A stretch of DNA of 64,000 nt from Maribacter arcticus (GCF_900167935.1 NZ_FUYL01000004.1:124001-188000); one strand, 5' to 3'. Shown: positions 19,000-28,628, counted from the stretch's first letter. Translations and numbers: made by a program. The notes: generated by a model not told the origin, from the letters alone.

Positions 19000-19344
19000 A
19001 TGATTAAAATATACCATAATTCAAGATGTAGAAAATCTAGGGAGGGACTTGCTGTTTTAGAAAATTCTGGCAAGAAATTTGAAGTTGTAAATTACATGGA
19101 AGATATACCTACCAAAGATGAGCTTAAAAATATCATACGTTGTTTAGATATTAAACCAATAAACCTGGTTAGAAAATCTGAAGCGATTTGGAAAGAGAAA
19201 TTTAAAAGTTTGACCCTATCTGATGAAAAAATAATAGAAGCAATGATAGCATATCCAAAACTAATTGAAAGGCCTATTGTTATTAATGGCAATAGTGCTG
19301 TTATTGGTAGACCGGTAACGAATATAGATTCATTATTAAATTAG
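19000..19344 (+). CDS. ArsC/Spx-family thioredoxin-fold protein
   Basis: 114 residues: KIYHNSRCRKSREGLAVLE with one catalytic-type cysteine at residue 10, then PTKDELKNIIRCLDIKP and LIERPIVINGNSAVIGRP, the RPIV and GRP motifs of arsenate reductase (glutaredoxin-coupled)/Spx/YffB proteins. Classical ArsC has NPxCGTSR; here the loop is SRCRKSR, so arsenate reduction is not assured. No arsenic genes are near. A near -7 box TAACTTTA ends 10 nt before the ATG. Confidence 0.8.
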   Translation: MIKIYHNSRCRKSREGLAVLENSGKKFEVVNYMEDIPTKDELKNIIRCLDIKPINLVRKSEAIWKEKFKSLTLSDEKIIEAMIAYPKLIERPIVINGNSAVIGRPVTNIDSLLN

Positions 19345-19425
19345 GCTTTACACCTAATTATAATGTATTAACAAATAATTAACCATTTACGGTTAAACCA
19401 AATTAAAATTTTATAATCAAAGCAC

Positions 19426-19938
19426 ATGAAAAAAGCAATGAAATGCAGTAGTATCAGATTTTTCATAATACTGTCAATACTTTTAGGAAGTTCTGAAATT
19501 TACGCACAGTATGGTTACGGCGGTGGTGGCTATGGAGGAAGAGGAAATTACGGTTATGGTAGACAAAGAAGTGCCATACCCCAAGCACAGGAAACACAAA
19601 AAGAGCCTGAACCGAAAACAGCTGAGCAATTAGTTGATGGTGAAATGCCTAGAATTAGTGAAGCCCTTGCTTTAAATGATTTTGAATATGCTGTTTTAAG
19701 TTCAGTTTTAAAAAAGTATGTACAAGAACGTATTGAAGCTCAAATATTAAAATTGCCTCCCGAAAAAATGCTTGAAGTTTATGAAAATATTACAAAAAGG
19801 CAAGATGAAGAATTAAAAGCTGGTTTACCATTAGAAAAATATGAAGCATTTGTAGCCATGCAAAAAGAAGGTGTTGCCAAGACTCTAAAGAAGTCGAAAA
19901 AAAAGAAAAAAGAAAAACGAAAGAAAACTAAAAACTAA
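19426..19938 (+). CDS. Exported protein with Gly/Tyr-rich head and lysine tail
   Basis: 170 residues. Signal peptide to about residue 27 (ILLGSSEIYAQ), then a Gly/Tyr-rich stretch (YGYGGGGYGGRGNYGYG), a Pro/Glu linker, a helical domain of about 75 residues (AEQLVDGEMPRISEALALND...), and a terminal polybasic tail KKSKKKKKEKRKKTKN. Not a recognised family. The stop codon is 4 bp before the next receptor gene, so the two are surely cotranscribed and may work together at the outer membrane. Confidence 0.6.
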   Translation: MKKAMKCSSIRFFIILSILLGSSEIYAQYGYGGGGYGGRGNYGYGRQRSAIPQAQETQKEPEPKTAEQLVDGEMPRISEALALNDFEYAVLSSVLKKYVQERIEAQILKLPPEKMLEVYENITKRQDEELKAGLPLEKYEAFVAMQKEGVAKTLKKSKKKKKEKRKKTKN

Positions 19939-19942
19939 CTTA

Positions 19943-22435
19943 ATGAAAAAACTTTTCCCATTACTCTTACTCCTAGTACTATCATTTAATTACACAAATA
20001 GTCAAAGACCGGGAGGAGACCGGGAAAAGAGTTCCATTCAAATTACAGGCAAGGTTCTAGAGCAAGGAACCGATATTCCCTTAGAGTACGCTACCTTGGT
20101 TCTACAAAGTGTTAGCGACCCTAATAAAATTACCGGAGGTATTACTGACATTGATGGTAATTTTAATGTGGAGAGCGAACCTGGGAACTACAATATAAGC
20201 ATTGAGTACATTGGCTACAAAACCATAAAAAAACCGAATCAGTCCTTTACTAAAAACACAGATTTAGGTACTATTAAACTTTCATTTGATGCTGCCGAAC
20301 TCGATGCTGTGGAAGTGGTAGCAGAAAAAACTACTGTTGAAGTGCGTTTGGATAAAAAAGTCTATAACGTTGGTAAAGACCTCACTAACAGCGGTGCGAA
20401 TATTAGTGATGCACTTTCCAATATACCCTCTGTTACTGTTGACGTAGATGGCGCGATTGCCTTACGTGGAAATGGAAATGTACGTATTCTGATTAATGGC
20501 AGGCCTTCAGCCTTGGCTGGTTTTGGTTCAACAGATGCTCTAAGACAACTTCCTGCCGATGCGATTGAAAAGGTAGAGGTAATTACCAGTCCATCAGCTA
20601 GATATGATGCCGAAGGTACCGCAGGAATTTTGAACATCATTTTAAAAAGAGAAAAAACTTTAGGGTTTAATGGATCTGTAAACACTACTGTTGGTTTTCC
20701 AAAAGCAAGCTCAATAACTTCCAATCTTAATTTCCGAACAGATAATTTCAACATTTTTAACACTATTGGTTATCAATATAGAGAAGGTCCTGGTAATGGG
20801 TATTCCGATAATTTTTATAAGGACACCATTTTAGGAAATTTAGATAGAATTATAGAGGATAGAGATATTGATAGACTTAATAAGGGGATAAACATAAACC
20901 TTGGTGTAGAATATTTTATGACAAAAACCTCGTCAATTACAGCTAGTGCTTTTGGGCGTTTTTCTAACGGTAAAGATGTGACAGGAAATAGCACCATAAG
21001 GTTTATAACACCAAATCTAGACAGTAGAACCTTTCGGCAAGAAATTGAAAATGAAGACGATAAAAGCTACCAACTTTCTTTAAATTATATCAACAACATT
21101 AATGATGAAGGTCATAAATTAACAGCTGATTTTCAATACTCCGCAGACAAAGAGGTAAAACCTACTACTATCCAAGAAAATAACACATTTCCTGATACCG
21201 AACTCTTAGCTCAAGAAAACATTTTCGAAACTGAAAAACAAAATGAAGTCCTGGCACAGGTGGACTATGTACTACCAATCGGAGATGCACAATTCGAGGC
21301 TGGATATCGCGGGAATTTTGAAGAAAGTGATACAGATTATCAGCTAAACGAACTTAATTTAGATTCTGGTGAGTTTGTTACCAATAATGGTTTAACCAAT
21401 CGTTTTATATATACCCAGAATGTTAATGCGGTCTATTCGCAATATGGAAACAAGTATGGTGATTTTTCATTTTTACTTGGTCTTAGACTAGAAAACACGC
21501 AACTTAAAGGGGATGTGACCGGAGTAGATTTAGAAGCATTACAGGAAATACTTGGTCCTGGAATTGATTTAAATTTTAATAATAATTACTTAGGCCTGTT
21601 TCCCACCCTAAACCTTATTTACGAACTCAATGAAATGGAGAACATTACACTTGGGTATAATCGAAGAATTAACAGGCCAAGAGGATACTTCATCAACCCT
21701 TTTCCTTCACGAAGTAGCCGTACCAATATCTTTCAAGGAAATCCTGACTTGGCACCAGCTTTTGCCAACGCCTATGACCTAGGATATCTTAAACGTTGGG
21801 ATAAATTGACCTTAACGTCATCTATCTACTTTCAGAAAGAATCGAATGCATTTGAACGAATTCAAGAAACAACAGGTCAGACCACTACCGATGGTATTGA
21901 GATTATACGTTCCTTACCCATAAATTTATCTACTAATCAACGTATTGGTTCTGAAATAGGAATACTTTACAATCCAAAGAAATGGCTACGCTTAAATGGT
22001 AGTTTTAATTTTTTCCAATTTAATACTGAAGGTATTTTTAATGACGTGGATTATGGCGCAAAAAACACAAGTTGGTTTTCACGTTTTAGTTCTAAAGTAA
22101 CCCTTCCTGGAAAAGTTGATTGGCAAACGAATGCATTCTACAGAGGTCCTTCCCAAAATGCACAGACTGATAGTAAAGGAATTTTTTCTTTGGATTTGGC
22201 ATTTAGTAAAGATGTTTTTAAAGATAATGGCACAATCTCCCTTAATGTAAATGATCTTTTAAATTCTAGGAAAAGAAGGTCTTTTACTGAAACTGAATTT
22301 TTTACTTCTGATAGCGAGTTTCAATGGAGACAAAGACAATTCACTTTATCTTTTATTTATAGAATAAATGAAAAGAAGAAAAATAATAGAGGTGGTCAAC
22401 GTGGTGGTGGTGGTGATGAAGAATACGGAGACTAG
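19943..22435 (+). CDS. Outer-membrane receptor, TonB-dependent type (carboxypeptidase-regulatory + plug + beta-barrel)
   Basis: 830 residues. Signal peptide, then a CarboxypepD_reg-like domain (ITGKVLEQGTDIPLEYATL, about 33-115), a plug domain (SNIPSVTVDVDGAIALRGNGNVRILING... VEVITSPSARYDAEGTAGILNI, read in parts, about 140-235), and a barrel of the OMP_b-brl_3 type to the C-terminus. The barrel is followed by a short NNRGGQRGGGGDEEYGD tail. This group is annotated as outer membrane beta-barrel family or TonB-dependent receptor; no TonB box is evident and the ligand is unknown. Paired with the Gly/Lys-rich protein upstream. Confidence 0.85.
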   Translation: MKKLFPLLLLLVLSFNYTNSQRPGGDREKSSIQITGKVLEQGTDIPLEYATLVLQSVSDPNKITGGITDIDGNFNVESEPGNYNISIEYIGYKTIKKPNQSFTKNTDLGTIKLSFDAAELDAVEVVAEKTTVEVRLDKKVYNVGKDLTNSGANISDALSNIPSVTVDVDGAIALRGNGNVRILINGRPSALAGFGSTDALRQLPADAIEKVEVITSPSARYDAEGTAGILNIILKREKTLGFNGSVNTTVGFPKASSITSNLNFRTDNFNIFNTIGYQYREGPGNGYSDNFYKDTILGNLDRIIEDRDIDRLNKGININLGVEYFMTKTSSITASAFGRFSNGKDVTGNSTIRFITPNLDSRTFRQEIENEDDKSYQLSLNYINNINDEGHKLTADFQYSADKEVKPTTIQENNTFPDTELLAQENIFETEKQNEVLAQVDYVLPIGDAQFEAGYRGNFEESDTDYQLNELNLDSGEFVTNNGLTNRFIYTQNVNAVYSQYGNKYGDFSFLLGLRLENTQLKGDVTGVDLEALQEILGPGIDLNFNNNYLGLFPTLNLIYELNEMENITLGYNRRINRPRGYFINPFPSRSSRTNIFQGNPDLAPAFANAYDLGYLKRWDKLTLTSSIYFQKESNAFERIQETTGQTTTDGIEIIRSLPINLSTNQRIGSEIGILYNPKKWLRLNGSFNFFQFNTEGIFNDVDYGAKNTSWFSRFSSKVTLPGKVDWQTNAFYRGPSQNAQTDSKGIFSLDLAFSKDVFKDNGTISLNVNDLLNSRKRRSFTETEFFTSDSEFQWRQRQFTLSFIYRINEKKKNNRGGQRGGGGDEEYGD

Positions 22436-22460
22436 TCAAGAAAAAAGTAGATAGAAAATA

Positions 22461-22490
22461 AAAAAAGAAGCCAAATGGCTTCTTTTTTTT
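22461..22490. terminator. Bidirectional terminator
   Basis: AGAAGCC/GGCTTCT stem with AAAT loop inside A and T tracts, between the receptor gene and the small minus-strand gene. Confidence 0.85.
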
Positions 22491-22492
22491 AT

Positions 22493-22666
22493 TTATGCTT
22501 CTCTTGCGGCTTTCTTTTTGTCGCGTCTTTCTTTTAACAATTCAATTATGTTTCCTCCTAACCAGTAAGGAACAACAAATAATAACAAAAACATCATTAG
22601 CCAAAAACCTATTGTTAAAATGGTCAAAAAAGCTAAAAATCCTAAATATTGGTCAAAATCAAACAT
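22493..22666 (-). CDS. Small membrane protein, 57 residues
   Basis: Minus-strand frame ATG 22664-22666 to TAA 22493-22495. It begins MFDFDQYLGFLAFLTILTIG, has one or two hydrophobic helices (about residues 8-36), and a highly basic cytoplasmic end KERRDKKKAAREA. The stop lies 3 bp from a terminator stem, as for a real gene. Not in any family I recognise; hydrophobic helix plus positive tail suggests an inner-membrane protein with an inside C-terminus. Confidence 0.6.
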   Translation of the reverse strand: MFDFDQYLGFLAFLTILTIGFWLMMFLLLFVVPYWLGGNIIELLKERRDKKKAAREA

Positions 22667-22783
22667 ATCCTTATCCTTATATATTGCAAAGATACCATAA
22701 ACGAATTATTTTTTGCAAACGTTATGCAAAATTAATTTCAATATTCTCAACAATCTTGTCACCATAAAAATAAATGTAAACCT

Positions 22784-22791
22784 TATTTTTG
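22784..22791 (+). promoter_or_regulatory. -7 box (TATTTTTG) for fumC
   Basis: Exact TAnnTTTG, 45 nt before the fumC ATG; a TTG about 25 nt upstream may be the -33 element. Confidence 0.45.
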
Positions 22792-22836
22792 AAGCTATTT
22801 AATAAGTTAACTTAAGATTCATTAAAATATAAAACC

Positions 22837-24237
22837 ATGAAATTTAGAATCGAGAAAGATACTATGGGTAATGTAGAAGTACCCCAAGATAAATATTGGG
22901 GTGCTCAAACCGAGCGCTCAAGAAATAATTTTAAAATTGGCCCGGTTGCATCAATGCCGTTAGATATCGTATACGGATTCGCCTATTTAAAAAAATCGGC
23001 GGCATATGCTAATTGTGAACTTGGCGTTTTAGCAAAAGAGAAAAGAGATTTAATTTCACAGGTATGCGATGAAATCTTAGAAGGTAAGCATGATGACCAA
23101 TTTCCTTTGGTTATTTGGCAGACAGGTTCTGGTACACAAAGTAACATGAACGTTAATGAAGTTGTTGCCAACAGAGCTCATGAAATTGCAGGTAAAGTAA
23201 TTGGTGAAGGGGAAAAAACAATTCAGCCTAATGATGACGTCAACAAATCGCAATCATCAAACGACACATTCCCAACAGGTATGCATATCGCTGCCTACAA
23301 AAAGATTGTAGAAGTTACTATACCAGGCGTAACACAGCTAAGAGACACATTACATAAGAAAGTAAAAGAATTTAAAAACGTGGTTAAAATAGGGCGCACA
23401 CACCTTATGGATGCCACTCCACTAACCTTAGGTCAAGAATTCTCTGGTTATGTATCTCAATTAGACCACGGTTTAAAAGCGCTTAGAAACACACTGGAGC
23501 ATCTTAGTGAACTAGCACTTGGTGGTACTGCAGTTGGAACAGGGCTAAATACACCAGAAGGTTATGATGTACTAGTTGCAAAATATATTGCAGATTTTAC
23601 TGGATTACCTTTCATCACCGCCGAAAATAAATTCGAAGCATTGGCTGCTCATGACGCTATCGTTGAAAGCCATGGAGCCTTAAAACAACTAGCTGTTTCA
23701 TTGAATAAAATTGCTAATGATATTAGAATGATGGCTTCTGGTCCGCGTTCAGGAATTGGTGAAATCATTATTCCTGCAAATGAGCCAGGTAGCTCGATAA
23801 TGCCAGGCAAAGTAAACCCAACACAATGTGAAGCATTAACAATGGTTTGTGCTCAAGTAATGGGTAATGACGTTGCTATTAGTGTTGGTGGCACTCAAGG
23901 TCATTATGAACTAAATGTTTTTAAGCCGATGATGGCGGCTAACATTTTACAATCTGCTCAATTGATCGGTGATGCTTGTGTAAGTTTTGAAGAAAATTGT
24001 GCTGCAGGTATAGAGCCTAATCATGAAGTAATTAAACAACTATTAAATAATTCTTTGATGCTAGTAACCGCGTTAAACACTAAAATCGGTTATTATAAAG
24101 CTGCAGAGATTGCAAACACTGCACATAAGAATGGTACAACCTTAAAAGAAGAAGCTGTTAATTTAGGATATGTAACCGCTGAAGATTATGATGACTGGGT
24201 AAAACCAGAAAATATGGTTGGTAGTTTAAAAGACTAA
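22837..24237 (+). CDS. fumC: Class II fumarate hydratase
   Basis: 466 residues of the fumarase/aspartase superfamily: [20 protein letters not shown] at the N-terminus, [36 protein letters not shown], and the signature [15 protein letters not shown]. Established: reversible hydration of fumarate to malate in the TCA cycle; iron-independent tetramer. Length matches FumC. Monocistronic between its own promoter and a terminator. Confidence 0.97.
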   Translation: MKFRIEKDTMGNVEVPQDKYWGAQTERSRNNFKIGPVASMPLDIVYGFAYLKKSAAYANCELGVLAKEKRDLISQVCDEILEGKHDDQFPLVIWQTGSGTQSNMNVNEVVANRAHEIAGKVIGEGEKTIQPNDDVNKSQSSNDTFPTGMHIAAYKKIVEVTIPGVTQLRDTLHKKVKEFKNVVKIGRTHLMDATPLTLGQEFSGYVSQLDHGLKALRNTLEHLSELALGGTAVGTGLNTPEGYDVLVAKYIADFTGLPFITAENKFEALAAHDAIVESHGALKQLAVSLNKIANDIRMMASGPRSGIGEIIIPANEPGSSIMPGKVNPTQCEALTMVCAQVMGNDVAISVGGTQGHYELNVFKPMMAANILQSAQLIGDACVSFEENCAAGIEPNHEVIKQLLNNSLMLVTALNTKIGYYKAAEIANTAHKNGTTLKEEAVNLGYVTAEDYDDWVKPENMVGSLKD

Positions 24238-24255
24238 ACTTAATATCTATAAAAT

Positions 24256-24287
24256 AAAAAATGGCGACCAAATTGGTCGCCATTTTT
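24256..24287. terminator. Bidirectional terminator
   Basis: AAAATGGCGACCAA/TTGGTCGCCATTTT perfect palindrome between fumC and the convergent coiled-coil gene. Confidence 0.9.
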
Positions 24288-24306
24288 ATATTGTAATCTA
24301 GAACTA

Positions 24307-25194
24307 CTATTTTAATTCGAATTTAGAAGTACCCAATAATTTTAATTGGTCATCATATACATTTACCATATAGTTACCATCTTTAAAATCACCAGATGGC
24401 TTATTGATATAATCACATACATCTAAAGATTTGTTTTCAAAATAGAAACTTGTCTCTTTGCTATAGGTAATAGAAGCACCATTATCATTAGTTTTAGAAT
24501 TACTTCCACCAAGAATATTTCCTTGTGGATCTAAAACTTCTAAATAAAATTGTCTATCACCAGCTTGAGCTATTACGTTATCTGCAACAGTAAAACAAAT
24601 TTTAAACTTGTCAGTTGCTTTAGCTCTTTGCGTAGAAACCATTTTACCACTGTTACGTTCTTTTACAGCATCAACATTGAATTTAGATAAGTTCAATGCA
24701 GAACCCTTCTCAACTACTTGAGCTAAGTTCGTATTCTGTACCACCAATGAATCATTAAAAACAGTTTGCTTTTCTAATTCAACGTATGTACTATCACGTT
24801 GCATTGCAATCATTGAGTTAGAACGAGTCAAAGAATCAACTTGTTTTAATAATTGCTCTCTTTCAGCCTTAAGAACACCAACTTGTCTTCTATATCTTGA
24901 CAAAGTTCCAATATCTGCTTTCATTGTTTTTACAGAATCAATATATTTTGCAATATTGTCTCTTGCGCTAACTAATTCTTCGTTAGTAGCATTACTCTCT
25001 AAAATAGCTTTATCATACTCTGATTTTAAGCTATTTAAATCTTCAACTACTAATTCTTTTTCTTTGGTAAGTACAACCTCAGTCTTCTTCTTATCTTGAT
25101 AAAGACTAACGGTGTAAATGATAGTACCTAAAAGCACAACCCCTAAAAGCGCGGTCAAAACCTTTAAACCATTGTTATTTTTTGTTTCAGTCAT
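24307..25194 (-). CDS. Membrane-anchored coiled-coil protein
   Basis: 295 residues. One membrane helix at about residues 10-28 (VLTALLGVVLLGTIIYTVSLY), a long coiled coil at about 35-160 (heptad-like KEKELVVEDLNSLKSEYDK and onward), and a C-terminal globular beta domain at 170-295 with FKICFTVADNVIAQAGDRQFY. Homologues are sometimes labelled chromosome partitioning protein, but no ParA or SMC ATPase motif is present. Type II orientation with a periplasmic rod is likely. Function unknown. Confidence 0.65.
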   Translation of the reverse strand: MTETKNNNGLKVLTALLGVVLLGTIIYTVSLYQDKKKTEVVLTKEKELVVEDLNSLKSEYDKAILESNATNEELVSARDNIAKYIDSVKTMKADIGTLSRYRRQVGVLKAEREQLLKQVDSLTRSNSMIAMQRDSTYVELEKQTVFNDSLVVQNTNLAQVVEKGSALNLSKFNVDAVKERNSGKMVSTQRAKATDKFKICFTVADNVIAQAGDRQFYLEVLDPQGNILGGSNSKTNDNGASITYSKETSFYFENKSLDVCDYINKPSGDFKDGNYMVNVYDDQLKLLGTSKFELK

Positions 25195-25344
25195 AATGTT
25201 AAATTTAATAAAGTGTCTGTTTGTTCAGTGTATATACGTTTAGTTTTAACATTTAGATTTTTTGATGTTAAATTAATTTAAGCCACGCTTTTTCACTATT
25301 CAGAATAGCATATCTTAGAACCAGTAAACCTTTAAAAATCGACC

Positions 25345-25803
25345 ATGTTAACTATAGTTCCATACGAGTCTAAATATACACAAAACTTTAAAGAGCTTAA
25401 CCTAGCTTGGATTACCGAATATTTTATAGTGGAAGAAAAAGACAGAGAACTATTAGACAATTGTGAATCTTCAATTATAAAAAAAGGCGGATATATTTTT
25501 ATAGGTTTATGGAACAATGAACCTGTTGGCTGCTTTTCTCTCCTAAAAATAACTAAATTTAATTTTGAGCTAGGGAAAATGGCCGTAAGCAAATCGCACC
25601 AGGGCCTTAAAATCGGACAAGAATTATTAGTCTTTGCCATAGATTTCGCGCGAAATAAAAATTGGAATAAACTACTATTGTATTCAAGCACTAAACTTGA
25701 CACCGCTCTGCATATATATAAGAAATTAGGATTTAAAGAGGTGCCATTAGAGAATAATATTATCTATCTTAGATCGGACATTAAAATGGAATTAAAACTT
25801 TAA
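25345..25803 (+). CDS. GNAT family N-acetyltransferase
   Basis: 152 residues with acetyl-CoA loop features in KMAVSKSHQGLKIGQELLVF (S-HQGLKIGQ, Q/RxxGxG/A-like) and C-terminal strand YKKLGFKEV. Substrate unknown. Eight bp upstream of a metallo-beta-lactamase-fold gene, so likely cotranscribed. Confidence 0.85.
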   Translation: MLTIVPYESKYTQNFKELNLAWITEYFIVEEKDRELLDNCESSIIKKGGYIFIGLWNNEPVGCFSLLKITKFNFELGKMAVSKSHQGLKIGQELLVFAIDFARNKNWNKLLLYSSTKLDTALHIYKKLGFKEVPLENNIIYLRSDIKMELKL

Positions 25804-25811
25804 ATTATTAG

Positions 25812-26636
25812 ATGATGAAAAAGACAAAGTTTCTCGTATTATTATTGACATTTTCCTTTTCGTTTGCGTGTAAGGATGCAAAGAAATTAGAAAAAGAAAT
25901 AGACTCAACATCTGAGAATGTTGAACAAACAGCCGACACCAATAAAATTTTAAAAACGAAAGGTGAAGAAATAAAAATCACACCAATTGAACACGCCACA
26001 GCAGTAATTGAATGGAAAGATGTTACCATTTACATTGACCCAACAGGTGGATCTACCGCGTTTAAAAATCAGAAAAAACCAGATTTAATTTTAATAACTG
26101 ATATTCATGGAGACCATTTCAATAAAGAAACATTAGAAGCCATCGATGTTTCTAAAGCTACTTTTATAGTGCCGCAAGCCGTAGCTGATGAAATGCCAGA
26201 TGAGTTTGCCGGCAAACTAGAAATTCTAGCAAATGAATCAAGTATAGAGTTAAATGGAATTTTAATAGAAGCTGTTCCCATGTACAATTTAAGAGAAGAG
26301 GCCAAAAATTTTCATGTAAAAGGTCGTGGCAATGGCTATATAATAACTATTGATGGTCAACGCATCTATTTTTCTGGTGATACTGAAGATATACCAGAAA
26401 TGCGTTCTTTAAAAAATATTGATAAGGCATTTGTTTGCATGAACCTACCGTATACAATGACTGTTGAAAGTGCAGCTTCTGCAGTTTTAGATTTTAAACC
26501 TAAACAGGTATATCCATATCACTACAGAGGCCAACCAGATGTAAGTGATGTTAAAATGTTTAAAAAATTGGTAGATGCAGGTAATCAAGATATTGAAATA
26601 GTTCAATTAGATTGGTACCCAAATGAAGATTTCTAA
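25812..26636 (+). CDS. Metallo-beta-lactamase-fold lipoprotein (UlaG-like)
   Basis: 274 residues. N-terminal lipoprotein signal with lipobox around FSFAC (Cys about residue 20) and a charged linker. MBL-fold core: GEEIKITPIEHATAVIEW, DPTGGS, LITDIHGDHFNKETL, NGYIITIDGQRIYFSGDTED, and YPYHYRGQPD. The metal motif reads DIHGDH, so the first His of HxHxDH is replaced by Asp. UlaG-like hydrolases act on small phospho/lactone substrates, but this one is exported and tethered. Substrate unknown. Ends before a strong terminator. Confidence 0.8.
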   Translation: MMKKTKFLVLLLTFSFSFACKDAKKLEKEIDSTSENVEQTADTNKILKTKGEEIKITPIEHATAVIEWKDVTIYIDPTGGSTAFKNQKKPDLILITDIHGDHFNKETLEAIDVSKATFIVPQAVADEMPDEFAGKLEILANESSIELNGILIEAVPMYNLREEAKNFHVKGRGNGYIITIDGQRIYFSGDTEDIPEMRSLKNIDKAFVCMNLPYTMTVESAASAVLDFKPKQVYPYHYRGQPDVSDVKMFKKLVDAGNQDIEIVQLDWYPNEDF

Positions 26637-26653
26637 ATAACAATTGGTGTAAA

Positions 26654-26687
26654 AATTTAAAAGCCCGCAATTGCGGGCTTTTAAATT
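26654..26687. terminator. Bidirectional terminator
   Basis: Perfect 34-bp palindrome AATTTAAAAGCCCGCAA/TTGCGGGCTTTTAAATT; its right edge overlaps the ettA stop codon. Confidence 0.9.
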
Positions 26688-28377
26688 ATCTAATAAGTTT
26701 CTTATACTTAATTCGTTTTGGCATTAAATCTCCACCAAGTCGATTCTTTTTATTTTCCTCATAATCTGAGAACGAACCTTCAAAGAAATAAACTTCTGAA
26801 TTTCCTTCAAAAGCTAATATGTGTGTACAAACACGATCTAAGAACCATCTATCATGTGATATTACCACCGCACAACCAGCAAAATTCTCTAAACCTTCTT
26901 CTAATGCTCTTAATGTATTTACATCTAAATCGTTAGTAGGCTCATCTAATAATAGTACGTTACCTTCTTCCTTTAATGTCATCGCCAAGTGCAAACGGTT
27001 ACGTTCACCACCAGACAACATACTTACCTTCTTATTTTGTTCACTACCCGAGAAATTAAATCTACTTAAATAAGCTCTAGAATTCACTTGCCTACCTCCC
27101 ATCATGATGAGTTCTTGCTCATCACTAAAATTCTGCCAAATCGTTTTCTCTACATCGATATTTGAATGGCTTTGATCCACGTAAGCTATTTTAGCTGTTT
27201 CACCAGTTTCAAATTCCCCTTTATCAGGTTTTTCCTCTCCCATTATCATTTTGAAAATGGTCGTCTTACCCGCACCGTTTGGTCCAATAATACCAACAAT
27301 ACCAGCCTGTGGTAATTTAAAATTCAAATTCTCATAAAGCAATTTATCACCAAATGCCTTACTTACACCTTTAGCTTCAATAACATTCGTACCTAAACGA
27401 GGCCCGTTTGGAATATATATTTCCAATTTTTCATCAAGCTGTTTTTGGTCTTGGCTCATTAACTTATCATAATTCTTAAGTCTGGCCTTTTGTTTAGTCT
27501 GTCTACCCTTTGCTCCTTGACGTACCCATTCTAGCTCACGCTCTAAAGTTTTCTGTCTTTTAGAGGCAGTCTTATTTTCTTGTGCCAATCGTTTAGACTT
27601 TTGATCTAACCAAGAAGAGTAGTTCCCTTTCCAAGGTATACCTTCTCCTCTATCTAATTCTAAAATCCATCCAGCTACGTTATCCAAAAAATATCTATCA
27701 TGTGTTACAGCAATAACAGTTCCCTTGTATTGAGCTAAATGATGTTCTAACCAATGTACAGATTCTGCATCTAAATGGTTAGTTGGCTCATCTAATAATA
27801 GAATTTCAGGCTCTTGTAATAACAATCTACATAATGCAACTCTTCTTCTTTCACCACCAGATAATACCGCTATTTTCTTGTCTGGTTCTGGGGTACGAAG
27901 CGCATCCATAGCAATTTCTAACTTGGTGTCTAACTCCCAAGCGTTAGCTGCATCAATTTTATCTTGTAATACAGCTTGTTGATCCATCAACTTCTGCATT
28001 TTATCGGCATCCTCATAAACTTCGGGAAGACCGAACATATCATTTATCTTATTGTACTCATCTAGAATAGCAACAGTTTCGGCTACCCCTTCCTTTACAA
28101 TTTCCAAAACTGTTTTGTTCTCATCTAATTCTGGCTCTTGTTCTAAATAGCCAACATTGTAGCCTGGAGAAAAAACTACATCACCTTGAAAATTTTTATC
28201 AACCCCTGCAATTATCTTTAATAGGGTAGATTTACCTGAACCGTTCAATCCTAAGATTCCGATTTTGGCACCGTAAAAGAAACTTAAATATATGTTCTTT
28301 AAAACGGGTGTATTAGCATTCTTATAGGTTTTCGTAACCCCTGACATGGAGAAGATTACCTTCTTATCGTCTGACAT
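26686..28377 (-). CDS. ettA: ABC-F translation factor, energy-dependent translational throttle protein
   Basis: 563 residues with two ABC domains: Walker A GLNGSGKST and GPNGAGKTT, signature VLSGGERRRVA and MLSGGERNRLH, Walker B ILLLDEPTNHLDAES and VLLLDEPTNDLDVNT. The linker (PtIM) between the domains is rich in Lys/Arg (RQGAKGRQTKQKARLKNY). Length and the arm/PtIM pattern fit EttA rather than Uup or resistance ABC-F proteins. Binds the ribosomal E site and gates the first elongation cycles according to ATP/ADP. No membrane partner. Confidence 0.95.
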   Translation of the reverse strand: MSDDKKVIFSMSGVTKTYKNANTPVLKNIYLSFFYGAKIGILGLNGSGKSTLLKIIAGVDKNFQGDVVFSPGYNVGYLEQEPELDENKTVLEIVKEGVAETVAILDEYNKINDMFGLPEVYEDADKMQKLMDQQAVLQDKIDAANAWELDTKLEIAMDALRTPEPDKKIAVLSGGERRRVALCRLLLQEPEILLLDEPTNHLDAESVHWLEHHLAQYKGTVIAVTHDRYFLDNVAGWILELDRGEGIPWKGNYSSWLDQKSKRLAQENKTASKRQKTLERELEWVRQGAKGRQTKQKARLKNYDKLMSQDQKQLDEKLEIYIPNGPRLGTNVIEAKGVSKAFGDKLLYENLNFKLPQAGIVGIIGPNGAGKTTIFKMIMGEEKPDKGEFETGETAKIAYVDQSHSNIDVEKTIWQNFSDEQELIMMGGRQVNSRAYLSRFNFSGSEQNKKVSMLSGGERNRLHLAMTLKEEGNVLLLDEPTNDLDVNTLRALEEGLENFAGCAVVISHDRWFLDRVCTHILAFEGNSEVYFFEGSFSDYEENKKNRLGGDLMPKRIKYKKLIR

Positions 28378-28451
28378 AAAATTATAGTATTAAGTGAAAT
28401 AAAATTTACTGCTACCAGTAGAATAAAATGTAGTTTGTAAGGCTTGAATAG

Positions 28452-28628
28452 TTAAACCCTGCCTTTAAGTGCGTTAAATACCCATGCAATTGCAAAGAAA
28501 CCTACACCTACAGAAGCAAAACCCCATCCGGCAACATCATCATAACGAAAAGCTCCTAAAGCAATTAGAGCAAGGCCCACAAAAATCATAATAAAAGTGG
28601 CCCACGCGAGTACTGTGTTCTTGTTCAT
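28452..28628 (-). CDS. CAL67264-type small membrane protein, 58 residues
   Basis: Minus-strand frame ATG 28626-28628 to TAA 28452. It starts MNKNTVLAWATFIMIFVGLA and has two membrane helices (about 7-26 and 34-52), with loop FRYDDVAGWGF and a short basic end NALKGRV. This conserved flavobacterial small membrane protein (I recall it as the CAL67264 family) has unknown function. 74 bp upstream of ettA on the same strand. Confidence 0.75.
   Translation of the reverse strand: MNKNTVLAWATFIMIFVGLALIALGAFRYDDVAGWGFASVGVGFFAIAWVFNALKGRV

Noticed and set aside
20362-20763. 133-residue minus-strand frame inside the receptor gene
   Set aside because: Lies fully inside a clear coding gene; shadow of the real frame.
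22495-22767. 90-residue plus-strand frame after the receptor gene
   Set aside because: It runs antisense to the better-supported 57-residue membrane protein; low-complexity shadow.
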